Positions 17,727 through 25,452 of a DNA stretch of 64,000 nt are shown piece after piece. Made by a program: the position numbers and the translations under genes. This DNA is from Lachnospiraceae bacterium (GTDB lineage: Bacteria > Bacillota > Clostridia > Lachnospirales > Lachnospiraceae). The notes under the pieces were generated by a model. It was not told the DNA's origin. It did not search any database and saw only the letters and a program-made list of their open reading frames with translations. Position 1 is the stretch's first letter. The number at the start of each line of letters is the position of its first letter. The stretch spans positions 27,784 through 91,783 of the forward strand of contig JAQXVT010000073.1 of assembly GCA_029225065.1 (NCBI GenBank), read 5' to 3'.

Positions 17727-18617
17727 ATGTACCGTGTCATTATCATCGACGATGAGCCGATTATCGTGAAGGGACTTTCAAAAATGCTCCCATGGGAAAA
17801 ATACGGCTGCGAGGTCGTCGGAACAGCCGAGGATGGACTCGAGGGACTGGAGCTGATTCGCCAGCTGCAGCCGCACATCATCATATCCGACATTTATATG
17901 CCAAAAATGGATGGCCTTGCGATGGCAGCCGCGATGAAATCCGAGTTTGAGGATACGGAACTGACGATCCTCACCGGCTACCGTGATTTTGCACTGGCAC
18001 AGGAAGCGATCCGGCTCGGTGTGCGCCGCTTTCTGCTCAAGCCCTCAAACATGGAAGAACTCGAGGAAGCGGTGAGTGCGATGACTGCGCATTTAAAGAG
18101 GCAGGGGATTACGGGTGAAGATCAGGAAGAAAAAGAACGCAGAGAAAGAAAAGCGGATATCAAAAAAGAAACAGCAGGTTTCAAGGATAGAACGAATCTC
18201 CAGAACGTACAGAGTAGCGCTGACATAGAAGATGCCGGAAATAAGCATGCAGCAGCTGTTGATGATTCGCAGATCAGAAAACCGGAAGAAGACACCGCCG
18301 GCAGCTTCGTCGTCAAAAAGGCGCTCGGTTACATGCAGGAAAACTACACGAAAAAGCTGACGCTCACCGAAGTGGCCGACCACACCTACGTCAGTCAATG
18401 GCACCTGAGCAAGCTCCTGAACCGCCACACCGGACAGAGCTTTTCCGAGCATCTGAACACGATTCGTATCACAGAAGCCAAAAAACTTCTGACTGATCCA
18501 TCCCTTCGCATCGGTGACATTGCCGAGCAGGTCGGGTTCGTCGATGTGGGGCATTTTTCGAGAGTGTTTAAAAAGATAACGGGCATGTCTGCGAACGGGT
18601 ACCGCAACCGGATGTGA
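17727..18617 (+). CDS. YesN-type response regulator with AraC DNA-binding domain
   Basis: A 296-residue regulator. The receiver domain (about 1-125) has DDEP at residues 8-11, the phospho-acceptor Asp in IIISDIYMPKMDG (about residue 55) and the conserved Lys in FLLKPSN. A hydrophilic linker (about 128-190, rich in Glu, Lys and Asp) leads to a C-terminal AraC domain with two helix-turn-helix units (LTLTEVADHTYVSQWHLSKL and RIGDIAEQVGFVDVGHFSRV). At this length it lacks the extra middle domain of longer YesN proteins. It should act with the kinase at 12245 to switch on the transporter genes. AAAGGAGGT precedes the start. Confidence 0.93.
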   Translation: MYRVIIIDDEPIIVKGLSKMLPWEKYGCEVVGTAEDGLEGLELIRQLQPHIIISDIYMPKMDGLAMAAAMKSEFEDTELTILTGYRDFALAQEAIRLGVRRFLLKPSNMEELEEAVSAMTAHLKRQGITGEDQEEKERRERKADIKKETAGFKDRTNLQNVQSSADIEDAGNKHAAAVDDSQIRKPEEDTAGSFVVKKALGYMQENYTKKLTLTEVADHTYVSQWHLSKLLNRHTGQSFSEHLNTIRITEAKKLLTDPSLRIGDIAEQVGFVDVGHFSRVFKKITGMSANGYRNRM

Positions 18618-18700
18618 AAGTGAGAACGAAAAACACTGACAAAAAGCAAAGCGGGTATTTACAGAAAGATGAAAAAACCGAGTGATATAAAGAGAAGAAA

Positions 18701-18742
18701 CTTCCGCGGACCGGAAACGAGAGAGGTCCGCGGAAGTTTTTT
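18701..18742 (+). terminator. Terminator of the sugar-transport locus
   Basis: A perfect 12-bp GC-rich stem, CTTCCGCGGACC / GGTCCGCGGAAG, followed by TTTTTT. Confidence 0.93.
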
Positions 18743-19122
18743 GTATATAAGCAATTCGAATTTGCTGTAAAATGGATTTATCAGGATACGAACGTATGTT
18801 TTGAATTAAAAAAAACGTACAGAAACTCATTTTTTTCAGACACATTCTCCACTTTAATGAAAAATATGGTATAGTGTAGGAAATGCATGACGGTGAATCG
18901 AAAATAAAAAGACGGTTTTTTGAAAGCGGATTGCGAATGTCTTTTTTACTGTATGCCGCAAAGCGACATGAGACAATCAGGCAGAATAACAGAAATGGTT
19001 TGCTGATAACAGAGCACATTTTGCGCAGCTGGTATGCACATTCTGGCTGACCGTTTTGCCGGAAAAACGCAGAAGAAAGACGGCAAATACAATCGCCGCC
19101 TTTCGGGGGGGAGGAGTTACAG
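18743..19122 (+). promoter_or_regulatory. Intergenic region with probable promoter for the lanthipeptide locus
   Basis: About 380 bp without a gene. TGGTATAGT (18867-18875) is an extended -10 element; no good -35 is seen. GAAAGCGGATTGCGAATGTC (18922-18941) is a fragment of dispersed repeat family 1. GGGGGGGAGGAG at about 19105-19116 is the ribosome binding site of the broken response regulator. Nothing else is recognised. Confidence 0.4.
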
Positions 19123-19301
19123 ATGATAAATATAGCAATCGTGGATGACAACAGAGTGGATTTAGCAGAGGAAGTGCAGATCACAGAAGAATATTTTCGA
19201 AAAAGGGACTTCTTTGCAGGGTGGAGTCATTTGAAGATCCGGACTGGATGATCCGGGGAATCAAAGAGGAGCAGTATGACATTTACATCATGGATATCCG
19301 G
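19123..19301 (+). pseudogene. LytTR/AgrA-type response regulator fragment (frameshifted, truncated)
   Basis: ATG 19123 with a strong GGAGGAG site opens MINIAIVDDNRVDLAEEV, the beginning of a receiver domain with its acidic pair. The frame is lost in an A5-G3 run at about 19201 and meets a stop at 19249-19251. The continuation lies in another frame: VESFEDPDWMIRG...YDIYIMDIRM, containing the phospho-acceptor Asp. One extra A in the run would join both halves. After DIRM the rest of the receiver and the whole DNA-binding domain are missing, and the frame runs straight into a sensor-kinase N-terminus. It is a dead gene marking the regulatory end of a lanthipeptide cluster. Confidence 0.7.
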
Positions 19302-19478
19302 ATGGAAAAAGAAATTCTGGTGTTGAATACCATCGGATTCTTTCTGGAGACAGCACTTGGTATCTGGATCTTTTCGCAGGCATTTCCAAGGCACAAGGAG
19401 GTGGTGTGGGAATGGAGAGTGATTTTAGATGAGGCATTGCTGCATGGGTTGTTGTTGTTTATTAAGGAGTATATTTTA
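19302..19478 (+). pseudogene. GHKL-type sensor kinase N-terminal stub
   Basis: From ATG 19302 the frame reads EILVLNTIGFFLETALGIWI and continues to LLHGLLLFIKEYIL, looking like the first membrane helices of a GHKL (AgrC-like) sensor kinase. Only about 59 residues remain; the other helices and the catalytic domain are absent. The ATG coincides with the last Met codon of the response-regulator fragment, as if a deletion had joined the genes at shared ATG sequences. The frame runs on into the candidate precursor peptide. The family assignment rests on the hydrophobic pattern and neighbours, so it is tentative. Confidence 0.45.
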
Positions 19479-19622
19479 ATGAAGACAGGGAAAAATGAAA
19501 TGAAGGATGAAATTATACTGGAATTGGAAGAGGCAGAAAAATTAACTGAAAGAAGAGAGGATATTACAGTGAAAGCTTCTTCTATTTTTGGTGGTCCCTA
19601 TATGACAGTTATATGTTGTTAG
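19479..19622 (+). CDS. Candidate class II lanthipeptide precursor (47 residues)
   Basis: A short gene with AAGGAG (19464-19469) nine bases before ATG 19479, ending 16 bp before lanM. The first 39 residues form an acidic, helical leader (MKDEIILELEEAEKLTERRE within it) ending in IFGG, a double-glycine site as cut by LanT peptidases. The core after GG would be only PYMTVICC: one Thr and two Cys. A terminal CC is characteristic of the lacticin 481/salivaricin A group (they end in FTCC or FVCC). The leader's Ser-Ser might be part of the modified region if cleavage is elsewhere. Local AT content is higher than in the surroundings. It may itself be internally deleted; the function is inferred from position and pattern. 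Confidence 0.5.
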   Translation: MKTGKNEMKDEIILELEEAEKLTERREDITVKASSIFGGPYMTVICC

Positions 19623-19638
19623 ATAAATTAAAAAGAAT

Positions 19639-22239
19639 ATGAGTTGTAAAAAAGAAAATAGAACAGGTTTAGAGAAAAATATTATCGCCATCCGCCCCAT
19701 AATCTCCGAGCTCCAGATTCTGAAAAAGCTTGGACTTCTTTGCGGAAGCACGCCGGAGGAAGAATACAACTACTTCGTTCACCATTACCTGGAAAGCCCT
19801 GAGTATCAGCAGGAATTTTTCAGAAAATACCCGGAGGCCTGCCGACTGTGCCAGGCAGTGGAGGAAGAAGAGCACGCTTTTTATCAGGAGATGACGACGC
19901 GATTGGCGAAAGATCATGATGCAATCGTTCAAAGCATTTGCCATGGAAAAGAATTTAAAACATTCAAAAAAATCGATTTGAATATCGGAGACCGGCACAA
20001 CCATGGGCGCAGTGTCTCAAAGATATTACTGGACAACGGAATCAGTGTCTACTATAAGCCACACAGTTTGAAAAAAGCAATCTGCTATCAAAAGCTCTAT
20101 GATCTGCTTTGCAAAAGAGCCGGGCTTGAAAACGGAACACAAGGAGACCGTGGCCATGAGACGGATCGCGAAGATTCGATTTACACCGGAAAAGTGTCGT
20201 ATATTGACTGCGGTGATTACGGCTGGGAGGGTGAAGCTAAAAAGCAGGAATGTGAAAATGAAGAGCAGGTGAAGCACTATTTCCTACGAATGGGGATCCA
20301 TCTTTTTCTGGCGTATGCGTTATCAGCGTCAGATCTGCACGGAGAGAACTTTATCGCGTGCGGGGAATATCCGGTTTTGCTGGATTTTGAGACGTTTCCG
20401 GGTTATACCGGGATGGCAGAAGATAAGACGGCTGATCAACAAATATCGAATTATATCAATTTATCTGTGCTGAAAACGGGAATTCTTCCGGAACTGATCT
20501 GGGGCGGGGACGGTGGGATTGTGAGTGCACTTGGCACAGGAGGGAGCGTGCGGACACCGTTTCGGATGCCGGTCATCAAAAAACAGGGCACTTCGGAAAT
20601 GTATATCGAGCATGAGCCGATGGAACTCACCTTTTCCGGCTGTGTCGTAACCTGCAGGGGGAACGTGATGCAGCCACTGGATTATCAGGAAGAGATTTGC
20701 GCTGGCTTTACGTCATCGTACCGTACTTATCTTGCAGATGCATCGATTCGAAAAGAAATGGAGAACTTTTTCGAGAAACGTACAAGAATACATACATACG
20801 AGGCAGAAGCGCTGTTTCGGTTTGATATCCCATACTTTGAGGCAGATGGAAAAGGCACGTCTCTTTATGACGGCGATGGAAAGGAATATCCGAATTACTT
20901 TCCGCGCTCTCTTTACGATGCCTGGAAGCAGAAAATACAGGAGTTTGGAGAACAGGATCTGCGCATTCAGCAGAATCTGATCCGGCTGTCGCTTGGACTT
21001 CTGCAAGGGGAGCAAAGGATCCCATTTTATTCCGGTGATCAGATGTTGTCAAAAGAGGAACAGCGTACATTGATGCGAAAAAGGCTGAACGAAATTTTTG
21101 CGTGGTTCTGTGAAACTGCTTTTTGTACGGGAGAGGAGGTCGGTTGGATCGGACTTCAGTTTACGAAGGCAGAAAAATGGAACACGGTTTCTGTCGGGAT
21201 GCAGTTGTACGATGGGCTTTCCGGCATTGTGGTCTTTCTTGCGGCCTATCAGAAGCAGTTTGCGGACGCTGCATCAGCTGCGCTTCTGGAAAAGGGAAAG
21301 AGAAGGCTGTTCGCATATACAGACACGGAGAAAAGTCCGGAGAACAGGAACAGAAAAAACGGAATGCTGGAGGGGGACAGTTCGATTGCTGCGGCTTATC
21401 TCATGCTTTATGAGATTACCGGAGAAATGGACTATCTTCGATATGCAGAAAAGCAGTTTCAGAAAGTGGAAAATCTGTGTGTTCCTTCGGATGATTATAT
21501 GAGTGGAAGAGCAGGCCTGCTTCTGCTTGCATTAAAATTATATGAATACATCAACAATAAACGATATATCGAACTGGCCAAACGATATGAAAAGGAGATA
21601 TGGGCGCAATCCCAGCGCATGGTCAAAGGTGTTGGCTGGAAGACCTGTGATGCGCCTCCGCTTGCCGGTATGGCACATGGAAGCAGCGGAATACTGATGG
21701 CATATGCAGAGCTGCTGCGTATTACGGGAGAGAAAACATACGAAGAAAAGATCCGGCAGATACTGTCATATGAAAATTTCCTGTATTCGAAGAAATACGG
21801 GAACTGGCTTGACCTGCGCGAGCCCGGAGAAATCAGAGTGATGAACACATGGTGCCACGGAGCACCTGGAATCCTTCTTGCGAGAATGAAGCTGGAGGAG
21901 GCAGGGGTGCGGACGGAGAAAGACATCAGGCTTGCGGCAGCCGCCTTATTTACACAAAATCCAGCCGGCCATATCTGTCTTTGTCATGGCGCAGCAGGCA
22001 ATCTGCTCATTATGAATCGATACTTTTTGAAGAATGGGAAGCGCAATCAGACTTACGTAAGAGCTTATGAAACACTTCTGTCTGACTTTCTGCTTCACAT
22101 GCCGGAATACGGAAAGGAACTGATATACGAATCCCGGAATCCGGGCTTCATGAATGGGCTGGCCGGAGTGGGATATGCATTGCTGGAATTATACAAATCT
22201 TCTGACGGACACTTATCCATTTCGATGAGGACAACTTAA
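19639..22239 (+). CDS. lanM: Class II lanthipeptide synthetase LanM (N-terminally short)
   Basis: An 866-residue bifunctional enzyme that phosphorylates and eliminates Ser/Thr and then closes thioether rings. The dehydratase domain shows GRSVSKILLDNGISVYYKPHS (about 121-140), the kinase-like SDLHGENF (about 229-236) and LLDFETF. The LanC-like cyclase domain (about 480-860) keeps the three zinc/active-site boxes: MAHGSSGI (about 677), WCHGAPGI (about 738) and CLCHGAAGN (about 779). The family usually has 100-150 more residues before the segment equivalent to ISELQILKKLGLLCGSTPEE (about 22-41 here), so the N-lobe start appears lost. ATG 19639 has no convincing ribosome binding site. No LanT or immunity genes follow. 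Confidence 0.85.
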   Translation: MSCKKENRTGLEKNIIAIRPIISELQILKKLGLLCGSTPEEEYNYFVHHYLESPEYQQEFFRKYPEACRLCQAVEEEEHAFYQEMTTRLAKDHDAIVQSICHGKEFKTFKKIDLNIGDRHNHGRSVSKILLDNGISVYYKPHSLKKAICYQKLYDLLCKRAGLENGTQGDRGHETDREDSIYTGKVSYIDCGDYGWEGEAKKQECENEEQVKHYFLRMGIHLFLAYALSASDLHGENFIACGEYPVLLDFETFPGYTGMAEDKTADQQISNYINLSVLKTGILPELIWGGDGGIVSALGTGGSVRTPFRMPVIKKQGTSEMYIEHEPMELTFSGCVVTCRGNVMQPLDYQEEICAGFTSSYRTYLADASIRKEMENFFEKRTRIHTYEAEALFRFDIPYFEADGKGTSLYDGDGKEYPNYFPRSLYDAWKQKIQEFGEQDLRIQQNLIRLSLGLLQGEQRIPFYSGDQMLSKEEQRTLMRKRLNEIFAWFCETAFCTGEEVGWIGLQFTKAEKWNTVSVGMQLYDGLSGIVVFLAAYQKQFADAASAALLEKGKRRLFAYTDTEKSPENRNRKNGMLEGDSSIAAAYLMLYEITGEMDYLRYAEKQFQKVENLCVPSDDYMSGRAGLLLLALKLYEYINNKRYIELAKRYEKEIWAQSQRMVKGVGWKTCDAPPLAGMAHGSSGILMAYAELLRITGEKTYEEKIRQILSYENFLYSKKYGNWLDLREPGEIRVMNTWCHGAPGILLARMKLEEAGVRTEKDIRLAAAALFTQNPAGHICLCHGAAGNLLIMNRYFLKNGKRNQTYVRAYETLLSDFLLHMPEYGKELIYESRNPGFMNGLAGVGYALLELYKSSDGHLSISMRTT

Positions 22240-22420
22240 TTGACTGTGTTCAGAGATTTTTTCCAAAACATCATGTCGGAAAACTTCTTGCCGGATGCAG
22301 CTGACCGAAAGATTCAGTGTGCTGGATGAAGTCAGAACCGGAATCAGTGAGATACGGAATTACATTTTTACGAAGGAAGATCCGTAAAAATGAGTGATGC
22401 GGAAATCCGGTCAGAGCAGA

Positions 22421-22455
22421 AGGAAGACACTTGGGCAGCCAGGTGTCTTCCTTTG
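22421..22455 (+). terminator. Terminator downstream of lanM
   Basis: Stem AGGAAGACAC / GTGTCTTCCT with a 12-nt loop, followed by a short TTT. The 180 bp between the lanM stop and this hairpin contain no recognisable gene. Confidence 0.7.
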
Positions 22456-22663
22456 ACAACAAGTTTTTTCGGTCAGCAGGATGAGAAGCTGCAGGAATAA
22501 CGGATTTTTTAGGGACATTGTGAAAGAAAGAGAGTGAAAAATACGAAGACTAAGGTATACCTATAAGACATGAGATCAGCGTCAGAATCAGGTAAACAAT
22601 GAGTCTGGCGCTGAACAGTAACCAGAGTTTATCGGACATAAAGAAGCAAAAAGAGGGGATACC

Positions 22664-22832
22664 ATGCAGCAGACAATCGCAGTAGGCGTTCAGGATTTTG
22701 AAACGCTTCTGCAAGGAGCCGGTTACCGGAGTTGCAGGTAATTACGAAAAGCTTCTGGCCGAAATCAAAAAGCTTCTGGCCGAAATCAAAAAGAAGGGCG
22801 GCCGTGATTCAAAGGGCTTTCTTGCACTATAG
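22664..22832 (+). pseudogene. Remnant of an AAA-ATPase-like (DUF1703-type) gene
   Basis: After AGAGGGGAT, ATG 22664 opens MQQTIAVGVQDFETL, which resembles the start of the predicted AAA-ATPase family common in anaerobes (typically IGIQDFEKLR). The frame stops after 25 residues. A shifted frame then continues as GNYEKLLAEIKKLLAEIKKK to TAG at 22830. Everything between is missing, so this is a deletion scar. The family call rests on about 15 residues. Confidence 0.4.
22749..22790 (+). repeat. Perfect 21-bp tandem duplication
   Basis: A 21-bp unit containing AAGCTTCTGGCCGAAATC occurs twice head to tail inside the AAA-ATPase-like remnant, duplicating seven codons (KLLAEIK). The perfect identity points to a recent slippage event. 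Confidence 0.9.
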
Positions 22833-22895
22833 AACGCATTGTGCTGCGCGGGATATTTTTACGTGCGTTTTAAATGCCGGCAGGAACAGAACCTG

Positions 22896-24230
22896 TCAGC
22901 TGAGTTTGCGAATATGTCTCATATACAAAAGCCCGGTTGCATCTGCGAGTACCCATCCGATCGGAATCGCGAGCCAGATGCCGGTCTCTCCGATAAAAGC
23001 AGAGAGCAGATAGGCGAGTACAACCCGGGTGCCGAGCGAAATGACGGTGAGCACGACCGACATAAATGCCTTTTTGACTGCCCGGTAATAACCGTAGAGC
23101 AGAAACAGAAAACCGATTCCAATGTAAAACGCACCCTCAATGCGAAGATAGTGCACACCGGATGCGATGACGGCAGTCTCTTTTGCACTGACAAAAATCT
23201 GCATCAGAGGAGCCGCGAAGCAGACGACCGCAGCGGAAATGATAAGACAGAAAACGCCGGAGAGCAGAAACGCCTGACGCGTGCCCTTGTGGATCCGTTC
23301 CGGATTTTCCGCTCCATAATTTTGTGCGACGAAGGTGGAATAGGCGTTGCCAAAGTCCTGCACAGGCAGATACGCGAGGGTGTCGATCTTGACGGCAGCC
23401 GCGAATGCCGCCATCACGGTGGCTCCGAAGCTGTTGACCAGTCCCTGTACCATGAGAATGCCGAAGTTCATGACGGACTGCTGCAGACAGGTCAGGGAGG
23501 AGAGATTTACGATCTCGCGGAAGATCGAGCGGTCAAAAAAGTGGCCGGACAGGACTTCTTTTCTGGACGGAAGCAGCTGCGGGCAGCGGCGCAGCACATA
23601 AATCGTGATGCCGATGCCGGAGACGTACTGAGAGAAGACGGTCGCGAACGCGGCTCCGCGGATGCCCCATGGAAGTACAGCCACAAACAGCAGATCGAGT
23701 GCGATATTCAGAACTGCGGAGATGGCCAGAAAGACAAGCGGAGTGGATGAATTTCCAAGCGCGCGCAGCAGGCAGGAAAAGAAGTTGTAGAGGGAGGAGG
23801 CAATGAGTCCTGCGAAGATGATGAGCAGGTAAGCGCGCATACCATCCCAGACGTTTTCCGGTACACGCAGGAAATACAGGATCGGATCAAGAAACAGATA
23901 GACCGTAAGATTTAAAAGAATGGTCACGCCGCCGATCAGGAAAAAGGCGTGCACGATCGATGACTGCAGAGATTTTGTATCCTGTTTTCCCTGATAGATT
24001 GAAAAAAGTGCGCTGCTTCCCATCGAGAGCCCGAGAAAAATCGAGGTCAGAAATGTCATTAACGTGTAAGCGGAGCCGACGGCAGCCAGTGCGTTGCTGC
24101 CGAGCACGCGCCCGACGATGAGCGTGTCGGCGATATTGTAGCACTGTTGGAGCAAATTTCCCGCCATCATCGGCAGTGCAAATAAAATAAGGGAGCGGGA
24201 GATGTTCCCGCGGGTGAGATCGTGGTACAT
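22896..24230 (-). CDS. MATE family efflux transporter
   Basis: A 444-residue membrane protein with about twelve helices of the multidrug and toxin extrusion family, which exports cationic compounds in exchange for Na+ or H+. It begins MYHDLTRGNISRSLILFALPMMAGNLLQQCYNIADTLIVGRVLG in the usual MATE manner, with GGGAGGCCCC before ATG. The second half repeats the pattern (FGILMVQGLVNSFGATVMAAF). The reading direction is opposite to lanM, so a role in lanthipeptide export is not supported. Substrates cannot be predicted. Confidence 0.93.
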   Translation of the reverse strand: MYHDLTRGNISRSLILFALPMMAGNLLQQCYNIADTLIVGRVLGSNALAAVGSAYTLMTFLTSIFLGLSMGSSALFSIYQGKQDTKSLQSSIVHAFFLIGGVTILLNLTVYLFLDPILYFLRVPENVWDGMRAYLLIIFAGLIASSLYNFFSCLLRALGNSSTPLVFLAISAVLNIALDLLFVAVLPWGIRGAAFATVFSQYVSGIGITIYVLRRCPQLLPSRKEVLSGHFFDRSIFREIVNLSSLTCLQQSVMNFGILMVQGLVNSFGATVMAAFAAAVKIDTLAYLPVQDFGNAYSTFVAQNYGAENPERIHKGTRQAFLLSGVFCLIISAAVVCFAAPLMQIFVSAKETAVIASGVHYLRIEGAFYIGIGFLFLLYGYYRAVKKAFMSVVLTVISLGTRVVLAYLLSAFIGETGIWLAIPIGWVLADATGLLYMRHIRKLS

Positions 24231-24326
24231 GGGGCCTCCCTGGTTTTAGACCGTTATAGACGGCGTTGCCCGGATCAAAGCAAATATTCGCAATGGAAGG
24301 AACTTGCCAGACCCGGTCAAAACAGC

Positions 24327-24372
24327 CTCCTGCGTCAGAGCATTTATAAATACGCTCTGAGCAAGGAGGCCG
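24327..24372. repeat. 46-bp imperfect palindrome between minus-strand genes
   Basis: GCCTCCT-GCGTCAGAGC pairs with GCTCTGA-GCAAGGAGGC around an AT-rich loop (ATTTATAAATAC). It lies after the DUF1622 gene and before the MATE gene on their common strand, so it could terminate or separate the two, but it lacks a proper T run. A partial family 1 repeat (ATCAAAGCAAATATTCGCAA) is at 24274-24293. Nothing else is recognised in 24231-24538. Confidence 0.5.
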
Positions 24373-24538
24373 AAGTTTTACAAATAACGGAGTGGATTGA
24401 GAATGTTTACGTTCCTGTAAGTGGTTATCTGGTGGAAAGCTGTGGATTACTTCTGAATTCCGGATGCAAATTGTGGATAATTTCAGGATGCATCAGCTTA
24501 TTCCGGATGAAGTTTCCCACAATATAGCCGCTGAAAGA

Positions 24539-25162
24539 TTACTGAGGATCTTTGGCAACCGTATCTGTAGAGGATTTTGGATCATTGTCTGTGCCTGTAG
24601 TGCCAGAATTTTTTGATGTTTCGTCATCTGAAGAGTCTGAGATATCATTTGCAGTATCGGAAGATTTAACCGAAGTATTTGTTTCTGCATTGTCTGAACT
24701 GTTGGAAGCTTTAGCCTCATCGGTCGAAGCGTCTGTATCAGTGTTTTCCACAGGAACAACATTCTCAGAATCGTTTTTGGGTGTCGACGGTATCGCAGCT
24801 GCATCCGTATCCTCCGCCGCTGCCGCCTGCGCCGCTCCCGGCATCTGCTTTTCGTTTACTTCATTTTTGATCTCCCAGTGAATCAGGATGGTGAGGACGG
24901 CGCGCAGTGCAATGATGCTGCCGACAATCGCGATCTCGCTTAAGCTGCGGACGACAACGGTACGGAGAATCTCGCTTCCAAGCTTGAATTCCAGTCCCAT
25001 TGCAAGGCCCTGGGCAAGGACGAGGCGCGTATCCGGTGCTTTTCGCACGTAGTTGACAAGGCCCTGAATACCGGCGTAGGTGATGACGCCGACACCGATG
25101 TATTCAAATAGAAGCATGGCCAGATTTACGAAAGAATGAAGCAGTGTTTCAAGAAGTTCCAT
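24539..25162 (-). CDS. DUF1622 family membrane protein
   Basis: A 207-residue protein. ATG 25162 (MELLETLLHSFVNLAMLLFE) is preferred because AAAGGAA lies ten bases upstream; an in-frame ATG 42 bp earlier has no such site. DUF1622 features: helix FVNLAMLLFEYIGVGVITYAG, then RLVLAQGLAMGLEFKLGSEILRTVVV and a final helix IVGSIIALRAVLTILIHWEI. The function of the family is unknown. The last 80 residues are a Ser/Asp/Thr/Asn-rich low-complexity tail (SSDNAETNTSVKSSDTANDI) not normally present in the family. Confidence 0.82.
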   Translation of the reverse strand: MELLETLLHSFVNLAMLLFEYIGVGVITYAGIQGLVNYVRKAPDTRLVLAQGLAMGLEFKLGSEILRTVVVRSLSEIAIVGSIIALRAVLTILIHWEIKNEVNEKQMPGAAQAAAAEDTDAAAIPSTPKNDSENVVPVENTDTDASTDEAKASNSSDNAETNTSVKSSDTANDISDSSDDETSKNSGTTGTDNDPKSSTDTVAKDPQ

Positions 25163-25378
25163 AAACGGGGATTCCTTTCTCTTTTCTTTTGCATACGGCC
25201 GCAAATCGCGAAGTCTGTTTTGTCAGGTAGAGTATATAAAAAATATTCTTGCAACTGGCAGGATCTGCTTTGCGGCATAATGCCGAATATCATTTAGTAT
25301 AGCCTTAAAAGAGGGGAATTGCAACCATCAAAGCGGATATCATTTTCAAATGAACTCCAGATGACCCAAAATCGGAGA

Positions 25379-25407
25379 TTGCGGTCTGCCGTGATCTGTG
25401 ATATAGT
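25379..25407 (+). promoter_or_regulatory. Putative sigma-A promoter of the degV-family gene
   Basis: TTGCGG (25379-25384), a 17-bp spacer and TATAGT (25402-25407). The start would be near 25414, giving a leader of about 40 nt. A family 1 repeat fragment (CATCAAAGCGGATAT) lies upstream at about 25326-25340. Confidence 0.5.
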
Positions 25408-25452
25408 TAAACATATTAACTGAACAAAAAAACTGAACAAACCGGAGGAATC

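Noticed and set aside
22839..23750. 303-codon plus-strand open frame opposite the MATE gene
   Set aside because: It is composed of charged, His-rich low-information sequence typical of an antisense shadow; the minus strand encodes a complete MATE protein.
22896..24230. MATE exporter as the transporter of the lanthipeptide locus
   Set aside because: It is on the opposite strand, separated by a terminator and an ATPase remnant, and MATE proteins lack the leader peptidase of LanT.
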